A stretch of DNA of 15,755 nt, taken from Alphaproteobacteria bacterium. GTDB taxonomy: Bacteria; Pseudomonadota; Alphaproteobacteria; Geminicoccales; Geminicoccaceae. Made by a program: the position numbers and the translations under genes. Positions 1-6,976 of the stretch are shown piece by piece. The DNA lies in assembly GCA_026982585.1 (NCBI GenBank), contig JALSGW010000230.1, positions 1 through 15,755 of the forward strand, read 5' to 3'. Position 1 is the first letter of the stretch. Every line of letters begins with the position of its first letter. The notes beneath the pieces are model-generated. The model was given only the letters and a program-made list of their open reading frames with translations. It had not been told where the DNA came from and did not search any database.

Positions 1-1
1 G

Positions 2-187
2 GGCGGCTGGCTGGAGGATGGTGTGTACGGGCTTGCCCGCTACCGGAGCCTGCTCGAGGAGATCAAGGAGGCGGAGCGCCCCGATCTGGCCATGCTCGGG
101 GTGGCGGTGCGGGCGCTCGCATCCCTGCAACCCACGGCCGGCACCCGGCCGCAACCGAGGCCCGAAAAGGGCCCGGCCACTCTCTAG
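2..187 (+). CDS. C-terminal fragment, probably NAD-specific glutamate dehydrogenase (large type)
   Basis: The window opens inside this reading frame; only the last 61 residues before a TAG stop are present. The visible tail has a helical segment (GVYGLARYRSLLEEIKEA), then PDLAMLGVAVRALASL, then a Pro/Arg-rich disordered end. The pattern of a basic helix followed by DLAMLxVAxRxL resembles the extreme C-terminus of the approximately 1600-residue NAD-dependent glutamate dehydrogenases common in alphaproteobacteria, which oxidatively deaminate glutamate to 2-oxoglutarate in the cytoplasm. That match is from memory of the family and rests on a short stretch, so the frame is more certain than the name. 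The stop is followed within 6 bases by a perfect 6-bp inverted repeat, consistent with the end of a transcription unit. Confidence 0.5.
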   Translation, partial: GGWLEDGVYGLARYRSLLEEIKEAERPDLAMLGVAVRALASLQPTAGTRPQPRPEKGPATL

Positions 188-192
188 GCGCT

Positions 193-210
193 TGCACCCT
201 GCACGGTGCA
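193..210 (+). terminator. possible terminator hairpin after the first gene
   Basis: TGCACC at 193-198 and GGTGCA at 205-210 form a perfect 6-bp stem around a 6-base loop (CTGCAC), starting 6 bases after the TAG stop. The following bases are TCCCTTCCC, pyrimidine-rich but without a true T-run, so it could be a weak or Rho-assisted terminator or merely an mRNA-end hairpin. Confidence 0.35.
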
Positions 211-438
211 TCCCTTCCCGCCCGCACGACCTTGAGGATCGGCCGCGGCCCGCAGGCGCTCCACCATCCGAACCGGTCTCCCGGACCCGCGGGCTCGGCC
301 TTCGGGTTGGCGCACGCAGACACCGCAGCGCGCGAAGGCGATCGATGACCTCCCGATGCGGTGGGCATCGCAAGGGAATGGCGGCGGCGGTCCCCGAATA
401 CCGCAGCTGCGGGGTGCAGCCTCAACACTCCGCTGCGG
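211..438. other. gene-free stretch leading into the repeat array
   Basis: I see no credible coding frame, RNA gene or promoter here. Two fragments look like worn copies of the repeat family that follows: TCCCGGACCCGCGGGCTCGG at 278-297 and TCCCGATGCGGTGGGCATCG at 351-370, which agree at about 14 of 20 positions but are 73 bases apart, not 61. A third candidate starts near 391. The array may therefore reach further left than its regular part. Confidence 0.4.
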
Positions 439-1046
439 CCCGATGTCCTACGCGGGGGATGGGGACCATCTCGGGCGCGGACTGCAGGATCCGAAGAGGT
501 TTGATGTCGCAGGTGCGGCGAGGGCGGCGACCGTGACCGCGGCCGCGGGCGGACTTTCCGGGTGCCGTAGCTGCGGGGAGGAGACTTCTGGCATCCGAGT
601 GCCGTCAGGTCGACAACGCCCAATGCTGTGTGTGCGCGAAGGAGGCCGTCTCGGGTGCGTCGTGCAGGCGCCGGCGAGGCCTGATGCCACATCTTCGGGG
701 AGACCCAGAACTCCGCTGCCGCCCGAAGCACCAGGGCCCGATGCCGTGTCCGCTGGGAGGAGGCCCCAACCATCCGCCCGCCGCCTGATCCACAGTGCTC
801 GATGCGGTGGGTGTGGCAAGGGAGCCTCCGGGCGGATGTGCGGGTGCCGCGGTGGCGGGTGCCGGGGAGGTGCTGTCGGACGCGCGGACATGCCCTCTCA
901 TGTCCCGATGCCGCGGGTGTGGGGCAGAGACCGCGACCGTGGGCCTGATCGCGGGCGGATCTTCCCCGATGCCCTATCTGCGGAGAGCAGGAGGCTGTCA
1001 GCCGTCCCCGTCAGCTGGACAACGCCGATGTCGGACGCGCGGAAGG
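439..1046. repeat. left block of the 61-bp-period degenerate repeat array
   Basis: Repeat copies share a core close to CCCGATGCCGTGGGTGCGGG, usually followed by GAGGAGRCC. Anchoring on GATG (or AATG/GGTG), copies start at 442, 503, 561, 622, 683, 740, 801, 907, 968 and 1027, giving intervals of 61, 58, 61, 61, 57, 61, 106, 61 and 59. A further candidate at 843 breaks phase. The sequences between copies are unrelated to each other. Period and repeat length match type I-E CRISPR geometry, but individual copies differ at many positions. I treat this block as a more diverged or differently derived part of the array at 1047-1971. Confidence 0.5.
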
Positions 1047-1971
1047 GGACTCGCCGCGGGCGCGTTCGGAGCCGTTCCCGGGCAAGCTCGGTGGCTGCGA
1101 GCACCGCCAGGATCATCCGGGCTTGCGCGAAGACGCCGCCGCAGACGAGCGCGGCAGAGCGGTGCGCGCGGGATCCCGCGGGCGCGCGCGAAGGCGCCGG
1201 CTCGCACGGGCCGGTGGTGGCGGAGGAGGCGATCCTGCGGGCGCGCGAGGCGCCCTGTTCCACCGTTCCTTCCAGAGGAAGCCAGGTGGATCCTCAACGC
1301 CAGAAACAACCCGTGCGGATTGCTGTCCGGGTCAGGTGAGGGTGGATTCTCCGTCCGCGCGGAGCCGCCCGCACGCATGGTGCGGCCGTCCATCCCGTCG
1401 CGGGATCCTCCGCGCACCCGCGGAGCCGCCGTAGATGCTGCCTCTCGGGCCCACGCCGGGGACGAATCCTCCACCCGCGCGCGGAGGTGCCGGACGCACC
1501 GGTCACTGGCCAGGCGTGCGCGACCGATCGGCCGGGCACGCGCGGAGGCGCCCCGGTCATACGACGGCCCCGCACTGGGCGGCGGGCCTCCACGCACGCG
1601 CGGAGGCACCTTGAGCGGGGACCAGAGGATCGATCGCGCCTGCGGGGCCTCCCCGCACGCGCGTAGCCGCCGGCGTTCCAGCAGGGCGACAGCAAGCTGT
1701 CGCCGGGGCCTCCACGCACGCGGGGAGCCACTTGGCGGATGGCGGGGTGGCGGATGCGGATTAAACGGGCCTCCACGCACGTGCGGAGCCGTCCGGGACG
1801 GCACGCACACCGCCCCGGCCCGAACCCGGACCTCCACGCACGCGCGGAGCCGCCTCTTGTTCCCACCTTTCGGATCAGGCCCCCGGACCATGGACAGAGG
1901 GAGCTGCCCGGATTCGCGGCGGCGCCCTGTTCCTTGGGTCTTCCGGCCTGGGTGTGTCCGCAGGGACCGCC
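1047..1971. CRISPR. degenerate type I-E-like CRISPR array (best-preserved part, 16 repeats)
   Basis: Aligned 30-base repeat copies begin at 1047, 1108, 1169, 1225, 1282, 1340, 1401, 1462, 1523, 1581, 1642, 1703, 1764, 1825, 1882 and 1942. Intervals are 61, 61, 56, 57, 58, 61, 61, 61, 58, 61, 61, 61, 61, 57 and 60. The clearest copies (1581-1854) share the core CTCCACGCACGCGCGGAG, an imperfect palindrome (CTCC..CGC / GCG..GGAG), followed by CCGCC. Separating stretches of about 31-33 bases differ from one another. Repeat plus spacer of 61 bases, a central GC-rich dyad and unique spacers are the geometry of type I-E (29 + 32). Odd features: no two neighbouring repeats are identical, left copies shift to a CGGGATCC...GCGCGAAGGCGCC version, and no cas gene or clear leader is present. 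An eroded array is the simplest reading; a family of regularly spaced protein-binding sites is the alternative. Confidence 0.65.
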
Positions 1972-2205
1972 GGGCGCGCGCGAAGGGCGTCCTGGCGGAT
2001 GCCGGTGGAGCGGGGACGGTTTGGCATGCGCGACGGCCTCTCCGCCCGGGCCTACAGAGCTGCCCAGACGCCGTGCGGATGGACGTTCCCAAAAGCGCCG
2101 TGCCTGATGTGTTTCCTTCGGGCTCGGATCCGACAGGGCTTTCGGTCGCGCGAAAGCGCCCAGGAAGAGCGCGAACCCGGACACCTTTCCGCAGGGGAGC
2201 CGAGA
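1972..2205. repeat. irregular right tail of the repeat array
   Basis: Repeat-like stretches continue without regular phase. CGGGCGCGCGCGAAGG at 1971-1986 is identical over 16 bases to 1179-1194 in the array. Further candidates lie at 2032-2063 (CGGCCTCTCCGCCC start), 2133-2162 (TTTCGGTCGCGCGAAAGCGCC within it) and 2176-2205 (CCCGGACACCTTTCCGCAGG start, then GGAGCCGAGA). Each keeps the central dyad and a GAGCC/AGCGCC end. Spacing between them is about 100 and 43 bases, so deletions or chance matches must be allowed for. Confidence 0.35.
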
Positions 2206-2474
2206 CCCGCACCTCCCGCCCACCCTCCGGCCGGACATCGCGCGAGAGACGGCGGTGATGGCGGCCCAACGCGCGCTGGGGCATGCCAGGCCTGACCCCG
2301 ACATCGCATACGGAGCACCGCTCCCCGCGCGGGCCGGCGTGATAGCGCGCGGCAGATCTTGCGGCTAGATTTGATCCACTGCGGGGGTTTCCCGGGCGGG
2401 CCCGTGGCGCCCATCCATGGAGTTCTGCCGCCTGCGCGCCATTCGGCCGTCCCCGGCCCGGCCGCGGTCCTGTG
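2206..2474. other. gene-free stretch between the array and the TRAP cluster
   Basis: No convincing gene, RNA or regular repeat is visible. One faint repeat-like segment lies at 2287-2318. The stretch 2340-2385 is the least GC-rich part of this interval (it contains GGCTAGATTTGATCC) and would be a candidate leader or promoter zone, but I find no recognisable promoter boxes or leader motif. Confidence 0.4.
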
Positions 2475-2513
2475 CCGGCCGTTCGCCGGGGCGGACAGCA
2501 GGGCGACCGCCCT
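2475..2513 (-). terminator. possible hairpins downstream of the TRAP operon
   Basis: Just beyond the stop of the large permease, on its downstream side, two short inverted repeats occur: AGGGCG (2500-2505) with CGCCCT (2508-2513), and CCGGC (2475-2479) with GCCGG (2485-2489). Neither is followed by a T-run in the minus-strand direction. They could mark the 3' end of the operon, but stems this short are common in GC-rich DNA. Confidence 0.25.
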
Positions 2514-2527
2514 CCGCACCGCGCCCC

Positions 2528-3847
2528 TCAGCGGCCGAACAACAGCTCCGGCAGCCACAGGGCGGTGGCCGGGAAAAGGAAGACGATCACAAGCCCGATC
2601 ACCTGCAGCATCATGAAGTCGAACATGCCCCGATAGATCCACGACAGCTGCCAGTCGGGTGCGACCGACTTCAGGTAATAGGCGGCCATCGCCACCGGCG
2701 GCGAGAGGAAGGCGGTCTGGAGGTTCACCGCCACCAGGGTGCTGAACCAGACCAGATCGATGCCCATCTCGGTCACCGCCGGCAGGAAGATGGGCAGGAA
2801 GATGAAAATGATCGCCGGCCACTCGAGCGGCCAGCCGAGCACGAAGATGATGGCCATGAGCACGATCAGCATGATGGTGGGATCGTAGGTGAGGGTGACC
2901 AGCCATTCGGCGATCATGCGGCTCGTGCCCAGGCGGGTGAAGACGCCGCCGTAGATGTTGGAGGCGACCGCGAGGAAGAGCACCAAGGCCGAGGTCTCGA
3001 GGGTATCGAGACAGGCCTGACGCAGGCCGCGCAGGGAAAAGCGGCCGTAGGCGACGGTCAGCAGGAGGGCGCCGAACGCCCCCATCGCCGCCGCCTCGGT
3101 GGGGGTGGCGAGGCCGAAGAGGATGCTGCCGAGGGCGGCGAAGATCACCACCGCGAGCGGCAGCACCCCGGCCACGAACTCGCGCACCACCTCAAACGCG
3201 CTCTTCGGCCACAGCTCGCGCGGCAGGGGCGGGCCCGCCTCGGGATCGAGATAACAGCGGATCAGCGTATAGGCGATGTAGAGGCCGGAGAGGATCAGGC
3301 CCGGGATGAGGGCGGCCGCGAACAGCTTGACGATCGACACCCCCACCACCGGCGCCAGCACCACCAGCATCACGCTCGGCGGAATCAGAATGCCGAGGGT
3401 GCCGCCGGCGGCGATGGTGCCGGCCGAGAGCTTGGGATCATAGCGCGCCCGCATCATCGCCGGCGCCGCCATCATCCCCATCACCGTCACCGAGGCGCCG
3501 ATGATGCCGGTGGCGGTGGCGAAAATGGTCGCGGTCAGCAGCACCCCCAGGTACAGCGAACCCCGCACCGGCGCCAGGATCAGCTGGAAGGAGCGGAACA
3601 GCCGCTCCATCAGCCCCGCCTGCTGCAGGATGTGGCCCATGAAGACGAACAGGGGCACCGCCGCCAGCGTCTCCTCCTTCATGAGCCCGATGGTCTGGAA
3701 GACCATCAGATAAAAGACGGTGTCCCCGAAGCCGATGTAGCCGAAGACGATGGAGAGGATGATGAGGGTGAAGGCGATCGGGAAGCCGACGAAAATCCCC
3801 GTCAGCAACGCGATCAGCAAAAGCACCCCGAGCAGTTCCGGACTCAC
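2528..3847 (-). CDS. TRAP transporter large permease (DctM-type), FcbT/TakP class
   Basis: The 439-residue product is the large membrane subunit of a tripartite ATP-independent periplasmic transporter, the part thought to carry substrate across the inner membrane using the sodium gradient. It is strongly hydrophobic with about 12 helical segments from residue 5 to the end. Family landmarks are PLFVFMGHILQQAG (65-78), TGIIGASVTVMG (113-124), GTLGILIPPS (149-158) and a second half with GWPLEWPAIIFIFLPI. Length is normal for DctM proteins. The start is GTG at 3847, overlapping the TGA of the small permease by 4 bases (GTGA), so translation is probably coupled. The substrate is not readable from this subunit; the binding proteins point to an organic acid. 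Confidence 0.93.
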   Translation of the reverse strand: MSPELLGVLLLIALLTGIFVGFPIAFTLIILSIVFGYIGFGDTVFYLMVFQTIGLMKEETLAAVPLFVFMGHILQQAGLMERLFRSFQLILAPVRGSLYLGVLLTATIFATATGIIGASVTVMGMMAAPAMMRARYDPKLSAGTIAAGGTLGILIPPSVMLVVLAPVVGVSIVKLFAAALIPGLILSGLYIAYTLIRCYLDPEAGPPLPRELWPKSAFEVVREFVAGVLPLAVVIFAALGSILFGLATPTEAAAMGAFGALLLTVAYGRFSLRGLRQACLDTLETSALVLFLAVASNIYGGVFTRLGTSRMIAEWLVTLTYDPTIMLIVLMAIIFVLGWPLEWPAIIFIFLPIFLPAVTEMGIDLVWFSTLVAVNLQTAFLSPPVAMAAYYLKSVAPDWQLSWIYRGMFDFMMLQVIGLVIVFLFPATALWLPELLFGR

Positions 3848-4398
3848 TGGAGCGCCCTCCCGGTGACAGCGGCATAGGCGCTCTTGGCGAACTCCGAGAC
3901 GCCCTGGATCATGAGCAGCAGGATGGCGAGCGGGATCATGCCCTTGAACGGCCAGATGACGGGCTGCCAGGGGCTGAGGTCGGAGCGCTCGCCGATGTCC
4001 CAGGACTGCAGGAACTCCTGCATGCCCATCCAGAAATAGAATATCATGCCGGGGAAGAAGAAAAGCAGGTAGAGGAGGGAATCGATGATCCCTTTGCGCC
4101 GTTCGCTCCAGTACTGATAGAAGATGTCGGTGCGGATGTGCGCGCCCCTGAGCAGGGCGTAGGCGGTGCCCAGCATGAAGTGGGTGCCGTAGAGCATGTA
4201 GGAGACGTCGTAGGCCCAGATGGTGGGCGCGTTGAACAGATAACGGGCGCTCACCTCATAGACCATCGCCAGCATGAGCGGGATCACGAGCAGGCTCGTG
4301 AGGCTGGCCGTGGCCTTGGCGAAACCGTCGAGCGCCTGCACCAGACGCACCAACGGGGCCGGGGGTTCGGACATCGGCAGCGCCGCCGCATCGCTCAT
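3844..4398 (-). CDS. TRAP transporter small permease (DctQ-type)
   Basis: This 184-residue protein is the four-helix membrane subunit that joins the binding protein to the large permease. Hydrophobic segments lie at about 34-54, 66-84, 106-126 and 149-170. Family-type motifs are ARYLFNAPTIWAYDVSYML (51-69) and LLRGAHIRTDIFY (82-94). I chose ATG at 4398 because GGAG sits 9 bases upstream; an upstream in-frame GTG at 4413 would add five residues (MECAL) and is less well placed. It ends with a 4-base overlap with the large permease and follows the intact binding protein by 122 bases. Confidence 0.9.
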   Translation of the reverse strand: MSDAAALPMSEPPAPLVRLVQALDGFAKATASLTSLLVIPLMLAMVYEVSARYLFNAPTIWAYDVSYMLYGTHFMLGTAYALLRGAHIRTDIFYQYWSERRKGIIDSLLYLLFFFPGMIFYFWMGMQEFLQSWDIGERSDLSPWQPVIWPFKGMIPLAILLLMIQGVSEFAKSAYAAVTGRALQ

Positions 4399-4486
4399 GA
4401 GCGCACACTCCACAGCTGGCCCACCCCCAGAGCCGGCACCGGGGGCGCCTCAACCGTTTCCTGCCTCTGGAACGGAGACGGGGGAT

Positions 4487-4503
4487 CCGGCCGGCGGCCG
4501 GCC
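4487..4503 (-). terminator. GC-rich hairpin between binding-protein and permease genes (possible attenuator)
   Basis: CCGGCC at 4487-4492 pairs with GGCCGG at 4496-4501 around a 3-base loop. It lies 18 bases after the stop of the binding protein and before the small permease. In many binding-protein transporters such a hairpin protects or attenuates the mRNA so that more binding protein than permease is made. There is no T-run on the minus strand, so full termination is unlikely; the role is inferred from position. Confidence 0.3.
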
Positions 4504-4520
4504 CCCCGCGGATGTCCCTC

Positions 4521-5639
4521 TCACTCCGCCTCGCGGGCGTACACCTCGTCCTTCCAGTAGTAGTTGCCCGCGAACTCGTAGGAGGGATACCAGGAGAGCC
4601 GGAAGGGCACGATCTTCCGGGCGAACTCCCTCTGGCTGTCGATCACCTTGCGGTAGAAGGGCATTTCCGCCGCGTATTCGGCCTGGATCTTCTCCCACTC
4701 GTCCAGGAACTGGGTGAGGATCCGCTTGGGGGTGCGGAACATGCGCACGCCCTCCTCCACCAGCGCCCGGCAGGCCTCGGCGGTCTCGAGCGCCAGCTTC
4801 ATGTTGCGGCGCACGGTGGCGTACACGATGGCCACCTCCATGATCTTCTGCACGTCGGCGGGCAGTTCGTTCCACACCTCGCGGTTGATCATGAGATGGC
4901 CGCCGGTGACCGGCTCGTGCATGCCGGGCGCGTAGTAGAAGCTCGCCACGTCGTCGAGGCCGATCTTGCGGTCCTCGGCGCAGTTGATCCACTCCGCGCC
5001 GTCGATCACGCCGCGCTCGAGCGCGGGCACGATCTCGCCGCCGGGCAGGGTCACCACCGACACCCCGAGGCGCTTGAAGGTCTCGGCGCCGATGCCGTAG
5101 ATGCGGAACTTCATGCCCTTGAGGTCGTCGAGGCTGGAGATGGGGTTCTTGAACCAGCCGAGGCCCTGCGGATAGTCGGTGGGCACGTAGAAGCCGACGA
5201 CGTTGAGCTTGATTTCGTTGCGGAAGAACTCGTCGAGCAGCTCGTACCCGCCGCCCTCATAGTACCAGGCCCAGAAGTCGTTGCCGTCCATGCCGAACAG
5301 CGGCCCGTGGGAGAGGGGGATGGCGGCCCGGTTCTTGCCCATGATGTAGCCGAAGGCGCCCATGCCCACCTGCAGCACGCCGCGCGAGGTGGCGTCGAAG
5401 ACCTCGAAGGCCGGCACCACCGCACCGGCCGGCAGGGTCTCGATCTGCACCTCGCCGTCGGTCATCTCCTCCACGGTCTCCGCCCACAGTTCGAAAATGA
5501 GGTGCAGGTTGGCGGTGGGCGGATGGGTCGACTGGCCGGTGAGCCGGATCTCCTGAGCGGTGGCCGCCGTCGCCAGCGACAAAGCCGCGCCGATCGCCAC
5601 CAGGCTGGTGGCGAGGGTGGACGCAAATCCCCTGTTCAT
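4521..5639 (-). CDS. TRAP transporter substrate-binding protein (DctP family, TakP/FcbT1-like), intact copy
   Basis: The 372-residue periplasmic protein would capture the substrate, probably a carboxylate, and hand it to the permease. Residues 1-28 are a Sec signal peptide ending ATA before QEI. The family core is KFRIYGIGAETFKRLG (177-192), LPGGEIVPALERG (198-210) and DGAEW (213-217). R179 is the arginine that binds the carboxylate in this family, and Q158, E216 and W217 correspond, as I recall TakP, to residues that hold the ligand and sodium ion. Start ATG at 5639 follows GGAGG at 8 bases. In the longest open frame it is joined to the upstream gene, but only because that gene is frameshifted; the ribosome site and signal peptide define this start. 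It is an ancient paralogue of the neighbouring broken copy, not a recent duplicate. Confidence 0.9.
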   Translation of the reverse strand: MNRGFASTLATSLVAIGAALSLATAATAQEIRLTGQSTHPPTANLHLIFELWAETVEEMTDGEVQIETLPAGAVVPAFEVFDATSRGVLQVGMGAFGYIMGKNRAAIPLSHGPLFGMDGNDFWAWYYEGGGYELLDEFFRNEIKLNVVGFYVPTDYPQGLGWFKNPISSLDDLKGMKFRIYGIGAETFKRLGVSVVTLPGGEIVPALERGVIDGAEWINCAEDRKIGLDDVASFYYAPGMHEPVTGGHLMINREVWNELPADVQKIMEVAIVYATVRRNMKLALETAEACRALVEEGVRMFRTPKRILTQFLDEWEKIQAEYAAEMPFYRKVIDSQREFARKIVPFRLSWYPSYEFAGNYYWKDEVYAREAE

Positions 5640-5739
5640 CTCCACATCCTCCCTGATATCCTCGAGCGTCTCGAGGTCTTGTTGGGCAACCATACGAACA
5701 ACGCCCGCCGCTGTCGAGCCGCTCGCGCCCGCCTTCGAG

Positions 5740-6821
5740 TCAGGCGCCGGCGAGCACCCGCCTGCGCATGGCCAGGAACCGGGCGTCGAACTGGCTCGCG
5801 TAGTCGTCCGCGAGCTTGAGGAAGGCGAAGAAGGACCGGTGCACCTTGCGGGTGAGCTCGTCCCGGGCGGAGATTTCCTCGAACACCTCGAGGGTGGTGC
5901 GCCCGAGCGCCAGCCACACCTCCTCCGGGAAGGTGCGCAGCTCCACCCCCCGCTCCGCGACCAGCGAGCGGAACGACTGCACGTTGTGGAAATGGAAGTC
6001 GGCGTAGGTCTCGTTCGCCGCCGCCGAGGCCGCGGTGGCGACGATGGTCTGGAGATCGGGGCCGAGCTCCCGCCAGCGCTCCCGGTTGACGATGATCTCG
6101 AGCCCCGGGCCCGGCTCGGCGAAGCCCGGCACGTAGTAGTACTTGCCACCTTGTAGAGACCGAAGGCGAGATCGCTCCACGGCCCGACCCATTCCGCCGC
6201 ATCCACCGCCCCCGACATCAACGCCGGGGTGATCTCCCCGGGCGGCAGCAGCACGGTGGTGGCGCCGAGGCGCTTGAGCACCTCGCCGCCGAGGCCGGCG
6301 ATGCGGAACTTGAGGCCCTGGAAGTCCTCGACGCTGTTGATCTCCTTCTTGAACCAGCCGCCCGCCTGCAGACCGCTCGAGCCGGCATAGAAGGGGACCA
6401 CGTTGAAGCCCTCGTAGACTTCCTGCCAGAGCTTCATGCCGTCGCCGAAATACATCCAGGCCGACATCTCGACCGCCGTGAGGCCGAAGGGCATGCCGGT
6501 GAAGTAGTTGAGAGCGGTGGACTTGCCGACCCAGAAGTAGGGGGTGCCGTGGGCGATGTCGGCGGTACCGCTCTGCACCGCATCGAGCCCCTCGAACGGC
6601 GGCACCAGTTCGCCGGCGGCGAACAGGCGGATCTCGAGCCGCCCGCCCGACATGGTCTGCACCCGTTCGACGAAGCGTTCGGCATTGGTGCCGAGACCCG
6701 GGGTCTTGCGCGGCCAGGGCATGATCATGTTCCAGCGCACCCGGCCCTGCGCGATCGCCGGCGCCGCCACCAGGCCGGCGGCGGCCGCGGGCGCTGTTTT
6801 GAGCATCTGCCGTCGTTTCAT
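5740..6821 (-). pseudogene. TRAP substrate-binding protein (TakP/FcbT1-like), broken by a one-base frameshift
   Basis: The first reading frame runs from ATG at 6821 (GGAGG 6 bases upstream) through a signal with a twin-arginine look (KRRQMLKTA, 3-25), then RWNMIMPWPRKTPGLG, HGTPYFWVGK (91-100), KFRIAGLGGE (171-180) and DAAEW (207-211). Ligand-site equivalents Q152, R173, E210 and W211 are present. After YKVA (226) it turns to nonsense (STTTCRAS). The next frame picks up exactly there with KYYYVPGFAEPG and runs to TGA at 5740, ending LAGA. Restoring one base in the TTG at 6143-6145 gives YKVAKYYYVPG and a 360-residue protein of normal family length. No other damage is visible, so this is either a very recent mutation or a sequencing error. 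Confidence 0.85.
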
Positions 6822-6976
6822 CTCGGGCCTCCCTGTCCTTGTCGGCGGTTGCCCCGCTCCCATAGCGCCGGCGGCCGGGCGGCGCAAATCCGCCCGCTTC
6901 GCAAGATCCGGTGAGGGCGTTGGAAAGCGGCCCCGGGCGCGCCATTTCATGGGGCAAAACCGGAAGGTGACGAGCG
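6822..6976. promoter_or_regulatory. divergent intergenic region between the TRAP cluster and yejA
   Basis: The 155 bases separate the minus-strand TRAP genes from the plus-strand yej genes and must carry promoters for at least one of them. On the minus strand a weak pair is TTGCGC (6887-6882) and TATGGG (about 6864-6859) with 17 bases between, only 3 of 6 matches each. On the plus strand nothing better is seen. GGAAGGTG at 6961-6968 could serve as the ribosome site for yejA. No operator-like dyad stands out, so the boxes are suggestions only. Confidence 0.35.

Noticed and set aside
356..2304. several open frames of 100-487 codons on both strands between 350 and 2300
   Set aside because: Their products are Arg/Pro/Ala/Gly-rich with no domain, and they cut across the 61 bp repeats. 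The absence of stops is explained by GC content.
188..2527. possible cas genes, tRNA or rRNA in the gene-free interval
   Set aside because: No cas motif, tRNA cloverleaf or rRNA sequence could be recognised on either strand.
4399..4413. GTG start at 4413 for the small permease
   Set aside because: ATG at 4398 has a better-placed GGAG, and the extra five residues are not family-like.
6920..6948. TTGGAA ... CATTTC as a promoter for yejA
   Set aside because: The spacing of 17 is right, but the second box matches the consensus at only two or three positions, too weak to list.
4521..6950. 809-codon fusion of two TRAP binding proteins
   Set aside because: The middle third is out-of-frame nonsense produced by the frameshift near 6143; the second gene has its own ribosome site and signal peptide.
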